Below, one piece after another: positions 36,401 to 50,200 of a DNA stretch of 64,000 nucleotides. Position numbers and translations under genes: made by a program. The DNA is from Pteria penguin (lineage: Eukaryota; Mollusca; Bivalvia; Pterioida; Pteriidae). Numbering within the stretch: the stretch's first letter is position 1; the number at the start of each line of letters is the position of its first letter. Below the pieces are notes generated by a model that was given only the letters and a program-made list of their open reading frames with translations, had not been told where the DNA came from and searched no databases. Location: contig CM068586.1 in the NCBI GenBank assembly GCA_035048485.1, positions 47,500,215 through 47,564,214 on the forward strand, written 5' to 3'.

Positions 36401-39400
36401 AAGGTGAGGTCAACACCTTTCCACTGATACCCCATTTGATAGGGTTTGTAGGGTTTCAGGGTCTTTATTAAAGAAAAACGGGTTTCAAGGGGAAAATCTC
36501 CTTTGTTTACAAATAAAAAGGGTTATAACTCTGTGGGATCGAAAGATAGAATTCTACAAGTGGTATCCCATTAAAGGTGAGGTCAACACCTTTCCACTGA
36601 TACCCCATTTGATAGGGTTTGTAGGGTTTCAGGGTCTTTATTAAAGAAAAACGGGTTTCAAGGGGAAAATCTCCTTTGTTTACAAATAAAAAAGGGTTAT
36701 AACTCTGTGGGATCGAAAGATAGAATTGTACAAATGGTACCACATGAAAGGTGAGGTCAACACCTTTCCACTGATACCCCATTTGATAGGGTTTGTAGGG
36801 TTTCAGGGTCTTTATTAAAGAAAAACGGGTTTCAAGGGAAAATCTCCTTTGTTTACAAATAAAAAAGGGTTATAACTCTGTGGGATCGAAAGATAGAATT
36901 CTACAAGTGGTATCCCATTAAAGGTGAGGTCAACACCTTTCCACTGATACCCCATTTGATAGGGTTTGTAGGGTTTCAGGGTCTTTATTAAAGAAAAACG
37001 GGTTTCAAGGGGAAAATCTCCTTTGTTTACAAATAAAAAAGGGTTATAACTCTGTGGGATCGAAAGATAGAATTCTACAAGTGGTATCCCATTAAAGGTG
37101 AGGTCAACACCTTTCCACTGATACCCCATTTGATAGGGTTTGTAGGGTTTCAGGGTCTTTATTAAAGAAAAACGGGTTTCAAGGGGAAAATCTCCTTTGT
37201 TTACAAATAAAAAAGGGTTATAACTCTGTGGGATCGAAAGATAGAATTCTACAAGTGGTATCCCATTAAAGGTGAGGTCAACACCTTTCCACTGATACCC
37301 CATTTGATAGGGTTTGTAGGGTTTCAGGGTCTTTATTAAAGAAAAACGGGTTTCAAGGGGAAAATCTCCTTTGTTTACAAATAAAAAAGGGTTATAACTC
37401 TGTGGGATCGAAAGATAGAATTCTACAAGTGGTATCCCATTAAAGGTGAGGTCAACACCTTTCCACTGATACCCCATTTGATAGGGTTTGTAGGGTTTCA
37501 GGGTCTTTATTAAAGAAAAACGGGTTTCAAGGGGAAAATCTCCTTTGTTTACAAATAAAAAAGGGTTATAACTCTGTGGGATCGAAAGATAGAATTGTAC
37601 AAATGGTACCACATGAAAGGTGAGGTCAACACCTTTCCACTGATACCCCATTTGATAGGGTTTGTAGGGTTTCAGGGTCTTTATTAAAGAAAAACGGGTT
37701 TCAAGGGGAAAATCTCCTTTGTTTACAAATAAAAAAGGGTTATAACTCTGTGGGATCGAAAGATAGAATTCTACAAGTGGTATCCCATTAAAGGTGAGGT
37801 CAACACCTTTCCACTGATACCCCATTTGATAGGGTTTGTAGGGTTTCAGGGTCTTTATTAAAGAAAAACGGGTTTCAAGGGGAAAATCTCCTTTGTTTAC
37901 AAATAAAAAAGGGTTATAACTCTGTGGGATCGAAAGATAGAATTCTACAAGTGGTATCCCATTAAAGGTGAGGTCAACACCTTTCCACTGATACCCCATT
38001 TGATAGGGTTTGTAGGGTTTCAGGGTCTTTATTAAAGAAAAACGGGTTTCAAGGGGAAAATCTCCTTTGTTTACAAATAAAAAAGGGTTATAACTCTGTG
38101 GGATCGAAAGATAGAATTCTACAAGTGGTATCCCATTAAAGGTGAGGTCAACACCTTTCCACTGATACCCCATTTGATAGGGTTTGTAGGGTTTCAGGGT
38201 CTTTATTAAAGAAAAACGGGTTTCAAGGGGAAAATCTCCTTTGTTTACAAATAAAAAAGGGTTATAACTCTGTGGGATCGAAAGATAGAATTCTACAAGT
38301 GGTATCCCATTAAAGGTGAGGTCAACACCTTTCCACTGATACCCCATTTGATAGGGTTTGTAGGGTTTCAGGGTCTTTATTAAAGAAAAACGGGTTTCAA
38401 GGGGAAAATCTCCTTTGTTTACAAATAAAAAAGGGTTATAACTCTGTGGGATCGAAAGATAGAATTCTACAAGTGGTATCCCATTAAAGGTGAGGTCAAC
38501 ACCTTTCCACTGATACCCCATTTGATAGGGTTTGTAGGGTTTCAGGGTCTTTATTAAAGAAAAACGGGTTTCAAGGGGAAAATCTCCTTTGTTTACAAAT
38601 AAAAAAGGGTTATAACTCTGTGGGATCGAAAGATAGAATTCTACAAGTGGTATCACATTAAAGGTGAGGTCAACACCTTTCCACTGATACCCCATTTGAT
38701 AGGGTTTGTAGGGTTTCAGGGTCTTTATTAAAGAAAAACGGGTTTCAAGGGGAAAATCTCCTTTGTTTACAAATAAAAAAGGGTTATAACTCTGTGGGAT
38801 CGAAAGATAGAATTCTACAAGTGGTATCCCATTAAAGGTGAGGTCAACACCTTTCCACTGATACCCCATTTGATAGGGTTTGTAGGGTTTCAGGGTCTTT
38901 ATTAAAGAAAAACGGGTTTCAAGGGGAAAATCTCCTTTGTTTACAAATAAAAAAGGGTTATAACTCTGTGGGATCGAAAGATAGAATTCTACAAGTGGTA
39001 TCCCATTAAAGGTGAGGTCAACACCTTTCCACTGATACCCCATTTGATAGGGTTTGTAGGGTTTCAGGGTCTTTATTAAAGAAAAACGGGTTTCAAGGGG
39101 AAAATCTCCTTTGTTTACAAATAAAAAAGGGTTATAACTCTGTGGGATCGAAAGATAGAATTCTACAAGTGGTATCCCATTAAAGGTGAGGTCAACACCT
39201 TTCCACTGATACCCCATTTGATAGGGTTTGTAGGGTTTCAGGGTCTTTATTAAAGAAAAACGGGTTTCAAGGGGAAAATCTCCTTTGTTTACAAATAAAA
39301 AAGGGTTATAACTCTGTGGGATCGAAAGATAGAATTCTACAAGTGGTATCCCATTAAAGGTGAGGTCAACACCTTTCCACTGATACCCCATTTGATAGGG

Positions 39401-41253
39401 ATTGTAATCTTTCAGGGTCTTTATTAAAGAAAAACCGGTTTTCAAGGCGAAAATCTCCTTTGTTTACAAATAAAAAAGGGTTATAACTCTGTGGGATCGA
39501 AAGATAGAATTCTACAAGTGGTATCCCATTAAAGGTGAGGTCAACACCTTTCCACTGATACCCCATTTGATAGGGTTTGTAGGGTTTCAGGGTCTTTATT
39601 AAAGAAAAACGGGTTTCAAGGGGAAAATCTCCTTTGTTTACAAATAAAAAAGGGTTATAACTCTGTGGGATCGAAAGATAGAATTCTACAAGTGGTATCC
39701 CATTAAAGGTGAGGTCAACACCTTTCCACTGATACCCCATTTGATAGGGTTTGTAGGGTTTCAGGGTCTTTATTAAAGAAAAACGGGTTTCAAGGGGAAA
39801 ATCTCCTTTGTTTACAAATAAAAAAGGGTTATAACTCTGTGGGATCGAAAGATAGAATTCTACAAGTGGTATCCCATTAAAGGTGAGGTCAACACCTTTC
39901 CACTGATACCCCATTTGATAGGGTTTGTAGGGTTTCAGGGTCTTTATTAAAGAAAAACGGGTTTCAAGGGGAAAATCTCCTTTGTTTACAAATAAAAAGG
40001 GTTATAACTCTGTGGGATCGAAAGATAGAATTCTACAAGTGGTATCCCATTAAAGGTGAGGTCAACACCTTTCCACTGATACCCCATTTGATAGGGTTTG
40101 TAGGGTTTCAGGGTCTTTATTAAAGAAAAACGGGTTTCAAGGGGAAAATCTCCTTTGTTTACAAATAAAAAAGGGTTATAACTCTGTGGGATCGAAAGAT
40201 AGAATTCTACAAGTGGTATCCCATTAAAGGTGAGGTCAACACCTTTCCACTGATACCCCATTTGATAGGGTTTGTAGGGTTTCAGGGTCTTTATTAAAGA
40301 AAAACGGGTTTCAAGGGGAAAATCTCCTTTGTTTACAAATAAAAAAGGGTTATAACTCTGTGGGATCGAAAGATAGAATTCTACAAGTGGTATCCCATTA
40401 AAGGTGAGGTCAACACCTTTCCACTGATACCCCATTTGATAGGGTTTGTAGGGTTTCAGGGTCTTTATTAAAGAAAAACGGGTTTCAAGGGGAAAATCTC
40501 CTTTGTTTACAAATAAAAAGGGTTATAACTCTGTGGGATCGAAAGATAGAATTCTACAAGTGGTATCCCATTAAAGGTGAGGTCAACACCTTTCCACTGA
40601 TACCCCATTTGATAGGGTTTGTAGGGTTTCAGGGTCTTTATTAAAGAAAAACGGGTTTCAAGGGGAAAATCTCCTTTGTTTACAAATAAAAAAGGGTTAT
40701 AACTCTGTGGGATCGAAAGATAGAATTGTACAAATGGTACCACATGAAAGGTGAGGTCAACACCTTTCCACTGATACCCCATTTGATAGGGTTTGTAGGG
40801 TTTCAGGGTCTTTATTAAAGAAAAACGGGTTTCAAGGGGAAAATCTCCTTTGTTTACAAATAAAAAAGGGTTATAACTCTGTGGGATCGAAAGATAGAAT
40901 TCTACAAGTGGTATCCCATTAAAGGTGAGGTCAACACCTTTCCACTGATACCCCATTTGATAGGGTTTGTAGGGTTTCAGGGTCTTTATTAAAGAAAAAC
41001 GGGTTTCAAGGGGAAAATCTCCTTTGTTTACAAATAAAAAAGGGTTATAACTCTGTGGGATCGAAAGATAGAATTCTACAAGTGGTATCCCATTAAAGGT
41101 GAGGTCAACACCTTTCCACTGATACCCCATTTGATAGGGTTTGTAGGGTTTCAGGGTCTTTATTAAAGAAAAACGGGTTTCAAGGGGAAAATCTCCTTTG
41201 TTTACAAATAAAAAAGGGTTATAACTCTGTGGGATCGAAAGATAGAATTGTAC

Positions 41254-44200
41254 AAATGGTACCACATGAAAGGTGAGGTCAACACCTTTCCACTGATACC
41301 CCATTTGATAGGGTTTGTAGGGTTTCAGGGTCTTTATTAAAGAAAAACGGGTTTCAAGGGGAAAATCTCCTTTGTTTACAAATAAAAAAGGGTTATAACT
41401 CTGTGGGATCGAAAGATAGAATTCTACAAGTGGTATCCCATTAAAGGTGAGGTCAACACCTTTCCACTGATACCCCATTTGATAGGGTTTGTAGGGTTTC
41501 AGGGTCTTTATTAAAGAAAAACGGGTTTCAAGGGGAAAATCTCCTTTGTTTACAAATAAAAAAGGGTTATAACTCTGTGGGATCGAAAGATAGAATTCTA
41601 CAAGTGGTATCCCATTAAAGGTGAGGTCAACACCTTTCCACTGATACCCCATTTGATAGGGTTTGTAGGGTTTCAGGGTCTTTATTAAAGAAAAACGGGT
41701 TTCAAGGGGAAAATCTCCTTTGTTTACAAATAAAAAAGGGTTATAACTCTGTGGGATCGAAAGATAGAATTCTACAAGTGGTATCCCATTAAAGGTGAGG
41801 TCAACACCTTTCCACTGATACCCCATTTGATAGGGTTTGTAGGGTTTCAGGGTCTTTATTAAAGAAAAACGGGTTTCAAGGGGAAAATCTCCTTTGTTTA
41901 CAAATAAAAAAGGGTTATAACTCTGTGGGATCGAAAGATAGAATTCTACAAGTGGTATCCCATTAAAGGTGAGGTCAACACCTTTCCACTGATACCCCAT
42001 TTGATAGGGTTTGTAGGGTTTCAGGGTCTTTATTAAAGAAAAACGGGTTTCAAGGGAAAATCTCCTTTGTTTACAAATAAAAAAGGGTTATAACTCTGTG
42101 GGATCGAAAGATAGAATTCTACAAGTGGTATCCCATTAAAGGTGAGGTCAACACCTTTCCACTGATACCCCATTTGATAGGGTTTGTAGGGTTTCAGGGT
42201 CTTTATTAAAGAAAAACGGGTTTCAAGGGGAAAATCTCCTTTGTTTACAAATAAAAAAGGGTTATAACTCTGTGGGATCGAAAGATAGAATTCTACAAGT
42301 GGTATCCCATTAAAGGTGAGGTCAACACCTTTCCACTGATACCCCATTTGATAGGGTTTGTAGGGTTTCAGGGTCTTTATTAAAGAAAAACGGGTTTCAA
42401 GGGGAAAATCTCCTTTGTTTACAAATAAAAAAGGGTTATAACTCTGTGGGATCGAAAGATAGAATTCTACAAGTGGTATCCCATTAAAGGTGAGGTCAAC
42501 ACCTTTCCACTGATACCCCATTTGATAGGGTTTGTAGGGTTTCAGGGTCTTTATTAAAGAAAAACGGGTTTCAAGGGGAAAATCTCCTTTGTTTACAAAT
42601 AAAAAAGGGTTATAACTCTGTGGGATCGAAAGATAGAATTCTACAAGTGGTATCCCATTAAAGGTGAGGTCAACACCTTTCCACTGATACCCCATTTGAT
42701 AGGGTTTGTAGGGTTTCAGGGTCTTTATTAAAGAAAAACGGGTTTCAAGGGGAAAATCTCCTTTGTTTACAAATAAAAAAGGGTTATAACTCTGTGGGAT
42801 CGAAAGATAGAATTCTACAAGTGGTATCCCATTAAAGGTGAGGTCAACACCTTTCCACTGATACCCCATTTGATAGGGTTTGTAGGGTTTCAGGGTCTTT
42901 ATTAAAGAAAAACGGGTTTCAAGGGGAAAATCTCCTTTGTTTACAAATAAAAAAGGGTTATAACTCTGTGGGATCGAAAGATAGAATTCTACAAGTGGTA
43001 TCCCATTAAAGGTGAGGTCAACACCTTTCCACTGATACCCCATTTGATAGGGTTTGTAGGGTTTCAGGGTCTTTATTAAAGAAAAACGGGTTTCAAGGGG
43101 AAAATCTCCTTTGTTTACAAATAAAAAAGGGTTATAACTCTGTGGGATCGAAAGATAGAATTCTACAAGTGGTATCCCATTAAAGGTGAGGTCAACACCT
43201 TTCCACTGATACCCCATTTGATAGGGTTTGTAGGGTTTCAGGGTCTTTATTAAAGAAAAACGGGTTTCAAGGGGAAAATCTCCTTTGTTTACAAATAAAA
43301 AAGGGTTATAACTCTGTGGGATCGAAAGATAGAATTCTACAAGTGGTATCCCATTAAAGGTGAGGTCAACACCTTTCCACTGATACCCCATTTGATAGGG
43401 TTTGTAGGGTTTCAGGGTCTTTATTAAAGAAAAACGGGTTTCAAGGGGAAAATCTCCTTTGTTTACAAATAAAAAAGGGTTATAACTCTGTGGGATCGAA
43501 AGATAGAATTCTACAAGTGGTATCCCATTAAAGGTGAGGTCAACACCTTTCCACTGATACCCCATTTGATAGGGTTTGTAGGGTTTCAGGGTCTTTATTA
43601 AAGAAAAACGGGTTTCAAGGGGAAAATCTCCTTTGTTTACAAATAAAAAAGGGTTATAACTCTGTGGGATCGAAAGATAGAATTCTACAAGTGGTATCCC
43701 ATTAAAGGTGAGGTCAACACCTTTCCACTGATACCCCATTTGATAGGGTTTGTAGGGTTTCAGGGTCTTTATTAAAGAAAAACGGGTTTCAAGGGGAAAA
43801 TCTCCTTTGTTTACAAATAAAAAAGGGTTATAACTCTGTGGGATCGAAAGATAGAATTCTACAAGTGGTATCCCATTAAAGGTGAGGTCAACACCTTTCC
43901 ACTGATACCCCATTTGATAGGGTTTGTAGGGTTTCAGGGTCTTTATTAAAGAAAAACGGGTTTCAAGGGGAAAATCTCCTTTGTTTACAAATAAAAAAGG
44001 GTTATAACTCTGTGGGATCGAAAGATAGAATTCTACAAGTGGTATCCCATTAAAGGTGAGGTCAACACCTTTCCACTGATACCCCATTTGATAGGGTTTG
44101 TAGGGTTTCAGGGTCTTTATTAAAGAAAAACGGGTTTCAAGGGGAAAATCTCCTTTGTTTACAAATAAAAAAGGGTTATAACTCTGTGGGATCGAAAGAT

Positions 44201-47200
44201 AGAATTCTACAAGTGGTATCCCATTAAAGGTGAGGTCAACACCTTTCCACTGATACCCCATTTGATAGGGTTTGTAGGGTTTCAGGGTCTTTATTAAAGA
44301 AAAACGGGTTTCAAGGGGAAAATCTCCTTTGTTTACAAATAAAAAAGGGTTATAACTCTGTGGGATCGAAAGATAGAATTCTACAAGTGGTATCCCATTA
44401 AAGGTGAGGTCAACACCTTTCCACTGATACCCCATTTGATAGGGTTTGTAGGGTTTCAGGGTCTTTATTAAAGAAAAACGGGTTTCAAGGGGAAAATCTC
44501 CTTTGTTTACAAATAAAAAAGGGTTATAACTCTGTGGGATCGAAAGATAGAATTCTACAAGTGGTATCCCATTAAAGGTGAGGTCAACACCTTTCCACTG
44601 ATACCCCATTTGATAGGGTTTGTAGGGTTTCAGGGTCTTTATTAAAGAAAAACGGGTTTTCAAGGCGAAAATCTCCTTTGTTTACAAATAAAAAAGGGTT
44701 ATAACTCTGTGGGATCGAAAGATAGAATTCTACAAGTGGTATCCCATTAAAGGTGAGGTCAACACCTTTCCACTGATACCCCATTTGATAGGGTTTGTAG
44801 GGTTTCAGGGTCTTTATTAAAGAAAAACGGGTTTCAAGGGGAAAATCTCCTTTGTTTACAAATAAAAAAGGGTTATAACTCTGTGGGATCGAAAGATAGA
44901 ATTCTACAAGTGGTATCCCATTAAAGGTGAGGTCAACACCTTTCCACTGATACCCCATTTGATAGGGTTTGTAGGGTTTCAGGGTCTTTATTAAAGAAAA
45001 ACGGGTTTCAAGGGGAAAATCTCCTTTGTTTACAAATAAAAAAGGGTTATAACTCTGTGGGATCGAAAGATAGAATTCTACAAGTGGTATCCCATTAAAG
45101 GTGAGGTCAACACCTTTCCACTGATACCCCATTTGATAGGGTTTGTAGGGTTTCAGGGTCTTTATTAAAGAAAAACGGGTTTCAAGGGGAAAATCTCCTT
45201 TGTTTACAAATAAAAAAGGGTTATAACTCTGTGGGATCGAAAGATAGAATTCTACAAGTGGTATCCCATTAAAGGTGAGGTCAACACCTTTCCACTGATA
45301 CCCCATTTGATAGGGTTTGTAGGGTTTCAGGGTCTTTATTAAAGAAAAACGGGTTTCAAGGGGAAAATCTCCTTTGTTTACAAATAAAAAAGGGTTATAA
45401 CTCTGTGGGATCGAAAGATAGAATTCTACAAGTGGTATCCCATTAAAGGTGAGGTCAACACCTTTCCACTGATACCCCATTTGATAGGGTTTGTAGGGTT
45501 TCAGGGTCTTTATTAAAGAAAAACGGGTTTCAAGGGGAAAATCTCCTTTGTTTACAAATAAAAAAGGGTTATAACTCTGTGGGATCGAAAGATAGAATTC
45601 TACAAGTGGTATCCCATTAAAGGTGAGGTCAACACCTTTCCACTGATACCCCATTTGATAGGGTTTGTAGGGTTTCAGGGTCTTTATTAAAGAAAAACGG
45701 GTTTCAAGGGGAAAATCTCCTTTGTTTACAAATAAAAAAGGGTTATAACTCTGTGGGATCGAAAGATAGAATTCTACAAGTGGTATCCCATTAAAGGTGA
45801 GGTCAACACCTTTCCACTGATACCCCATTTGATAGGGTTTGTAGGGTTTCAGGGTCTTTATTAAAGAAAAACGGGTTTCAAGGGGAAAATCTCCTTTGTT
45901 TACAAATAAAAAAGGGTTATAACTCTGTGGGATCGAAAGATAGAATTCTACAAGTGGTATCCCATTAAAGGTGAGGTCAACACCTTTCCACTGATACCCC
46001 ATTTGATAGGGTTTGTAGGGTTTCAGGGTCTTTATTAAAGAAAAACGGGTTTCAAGGGGAAAATCTCCTTTGTTTACAAATAAAAAAGGGTTATAACTCT
46101 GTGGGATCGAAAGATAGAATTCTACAAGTGGTATCCCATTAAAGGTGAGGTCAACACCTTTCCACTGATACCCCATTTGATAGGGTTTGTAGGGTTTCAG
46201 GGTCTTTATTAAAGAAAAACGGGTTTCAAGGGGAAAATCTCCTTTGTTTACAAATAAAAAAGGGTTATAACTCTGTGGGATCGAAAGATAGAATTCTACA
46301 AGTGGTATCCCATTAAAGGTGAGGTCAACACCTTTCCACTGATACCCCATTTGATAGGGTTTGTAGGGTTTCAGGGTCTTTATTAAAGAAAAACGGGTTT
46401 CAAGGGGAAAATCTCCTTTGTTTACAAATAAAAAAGGGTTATAACTCTGTGGGATCGAAAGATAGAATTCTACAAGTGGTATCCCATTAAAGGTGAGGTC
46501 AACACCTTTCCACTGATACCCCATTTGATAGGGTTTGTAGGGTTTCAGGGTCTTTATTAAAGAAAAACGGGTTTCAAGGGGAAAATCTCCTTTGTTTACA
46601 AATAAAAAAGGGTTATAACTCTGTGGGATCGAAAGATAGAATTCTACAAGTGGTATCCCATTAAAGGTGAGGTCAACACCTTTCCACTGATACCCCATTT
46701 GATAGGGTTTGTAGGGTTTCAGGGTCTTTATTAAAGAAAAACGGGTTTCAAGGGGAAAATCTCCTTTGTTTACAAATAAAAAAGGGTTATAACTCTGTGG
46801 GATCGAAAGATAGAATTCTACAAGTGGTATCCATTAAAGGTGAGGTCAACACCTTTCCACTGATACCCCATTTGATAGGGTTTGTAGGGTTTCAGGGTCT
46901 TTATTAAAGAAAAACGGGTTTCAAGGGAAAATCTCCTTTGTTTACAAATAAAAAAGGGTTATAACTCTGTGGGATCGAAAGATAGAATTCTACAAGTGGT
47001 ATCCCATTAAAGGTGAGGTCAACACCTTTCCACTGATACCCCATTTGATAGGGTTTGTAGGGTTTCAGGGTCTTTATTAAAGAAAAACGGGTTTCAAGGG
47101 GAAAATCTCCTTTGTTTACAAATAAAAAAGGGTTATAACTCTGTGGGATCGAAAGATAGAATTCTACAAGTGGTATCCCATTAAAGGTGAGGTCAACACC

Positions 47201-50200
47201 TTTCCACTGATACCCCATTTGATAGGGTTTGTAGGGTTTCAGGGTCTTTATTAAAGAAAAACGGGTTTTCAAGGCGAAAATCTCCTTTGTTTACAAATAA
47301 AAAGGGGTTATAACTCTGTGGGATCGAAAGATAGAATTCTACAAGTGGTATCCCATTAAAGGTGAGGTCAACACCTTTCCACTGATACCCCATTTGATAG
47401 GGTTTGTAGGGTTTCAGGGTCTTTATTAAAGAAAAACGGGTTTCAAGGGAAAATCTCCTTTGTTTACAAATAAAAAAGGGTTATAACTCTGTGGGATCGA
47501 AAGATAGAATTCTACAAGTGGTATCCCATTAAAGGTGAGGTCAACACCTTTCCACTGATACCCCATTTGATAGGGTTTGTAGGGTTTCAGGGTCTTTATT
47601 AAAGAAAAACGGGTTTCAAGGGGAAAATCTCCTTTGTTTACAAATAAAAAAGGGTTATAACTCTGTGGGATCGAAAGATAGAATTCTACAAGTGGTATCC
47701 CATTAAAGGTGAGGTCAACACCTTTCCACTGATACCCCATTTGATAGGGTTTGTAGGGTTTCAGGGTCTTTATTAAAGAAAAACGGGTTTCAAGGGGAAA
47801 ATCTCCTTTGTTTACAAATAAAAAAGGGTTATAACTCTGTGGGATCGAAAGATAGAATTCTACAAGTGGTATCCCATTAAAGGTGAGGTCAACACCTTTC
47901 CACTGATACCCCATTTGATAGGGTTTGTAGGGTTTCAGGGTCTTTATTAAAGAAAAACGGGTTTCAAGGGGAAAATCTCCTTTGTTTACAAATAAAAAAG
48001 GGTTATAACTCTGTGGGATCGAAAGATAGAATTCTACAAGTGGTATCCCATTAAAGGTGAGGTCAACACCTTTCCACTGATACCCCATTTGATAGGGTTT
48101 GTAGGGTTTCAGGGTCTTTATTAAAGAAAAACGGGTTTCAAGGGGAAAATCTCCTTTGTTTACAAATAAAAAAGGGTTATAACTCTGTGGGATCGAAAGA
48201 TAGAATTCTACAAGTGGTATCCCATTAAAGGTGAGGTCAACACCTTTCCACTGATACCCCATTTGATAGGGTTTGTAGGGTTTCAGGGTCTTTATTAAAG
48301 AAAAACGGGTTTCAAGGGGAAAATCTCCTTTGTTTACAAATAAAAAAGGGTTATAACTCTGTGGGATCGAAAGATAGAATTCTACAAGTGGTATCCCATT
48401 AAAGGTGAGGTCAACACCTTTCCACTGATACCCCATTTGATAGGGTTTGTAGGGTTTCAGGGTCTTTATTAAAGAAAAACGGGTTTCAAGGGGAAAATCT
48501 CCTTTGTTTACAAATAAAAAAGGGTTATAACTCTGTGGGATCGAAAGATAGAATTCTACAAGTGGTATCCCATTAAAGGTGAGGTCAACACCTTTCCACT
48601 GATACCCCATTTGATAGGGTTTGTAGGGTTTCAGGGTCTTTATTAAAGAAAAACGGGTTTCAAGGGAAAATCTCCTTTGTTTACAAATAAAAAAGGGTTA
48701 TAACTCTGTGGGATCGAAAGATAGAATTCTACAAGTGGTATCCCATTAAAGGTGAGGTCAACACCTTTCCACTGATACCCCATTTGATAGGGTTTGTAAT
48801 GTTTCAGGGTCTTTATTAAAGAAAAACGGGTTTCAAGGGGAAAATCTCCTTTGTTTACAAATAAAAAAGGGTTATAACTCTGTGGGATCGAAAGATAGAA
48901 TTCTACAAGTGGTATCCCATTAAAGGTGAGGTCAACACCTTTCCACTGATACCCCATTTGATAGGGTTTGTAGGGTTTCAGGGTCTTTATTAAAGAAAAA
49001 CGGGTTTCAAGGGGAAAATCTCCTTTGTTTACAAATAAAAAAGGGTTATAACTCTGTGGGATCGAAAGATAGAATTCTACAAGTGGTATCCCATTAAAGG
49101 TGAGGTCAACACCTTTCCACTGATACCCCATTTGATAGGGTTTGTAGGGTTTCAGGGTCTTTATTAAAGAAAAACGGGTTTCAAGGGGAAAATCTCCTTT
49201 GTTTACAAATAAAAAAGGGTTATAACTCTGTGGGATCGAAAGATAGAATTCTACAAGTGGTATCCCATTAAAGGTGAGGTCAACACCTTTCCACTGATAC
49301 CCCATTTGATAGGGTTTGTAGGGTTTCAGGGTCTTTATTAAAGAAAAACGGGTTTCAAGGGGAAAATCTCCTTTGTTTACAAATAAAAAAGGGTTATAAC
49401 TCTGTGGGATCGAAAGATAGAATTCTACAAGTGGTATCCCATTAAAGGTGAGGTCAACACCTTTCCACTGATACCCCATTTGATAGGGTTTGTAGGGTTT
49501 CAGGGTCTTTATTAAAGAAAAACGGGTTTCAAGGGGAAAATCTCCTTTGTTTACAAATAAAAAAGGGTTATAACTCTGTGGGATCGAAAGATAGAATTCT
49601 ACAAGTGGTATCCCATTAAAGGTGAGGTCAACACCTTTCCACTGATACCCCATTTGATAGGGTTTGTAGGGTTTCAGGGTCTTTATTAAAGAAAAACGGG
49701 TTTCAAGGGGAAAATCTCCTTTGTTTACAAATAAAAAAGGGTTATAACTCTGTGGGATCGAAAGATAGAATTCTACAAGTGGTATCCCATTAAAGGTGAG
49801 GTCAACACCTTTCCACTGATACCCCATTTGATAGGGTTTGTAGGGTTTCAGGGTCTTTATTAAAGAAAAACGGGTTTCAAGGGGAAAATCTCCTTTGTTT
49901 ACAAATAAAAAAGGGTTATAACTCTGTGGGATCGAAAGATAGAATTCTACAAGTGGTATCCCATTAAAGGTGAGGTCAACACCTTTCCACTGATACCCCA
50001 TTTGATAGGGTTTGTAGGGTTTCAGGGTCTTTATTAAAGAAAAAACGGGTTTCAAGGGGAAAATCTCCTTTGTTTACAAATAAAAAAGGGTTATAACTCT
50101 GTGGGATCGAAAGATAGAATTCTACAAGTGGTATCCCATTAAAGGTGAGGTCAACACCTTTCCACTGATACCCCATTTGATAGGGTTTGTAGGGTTTCAG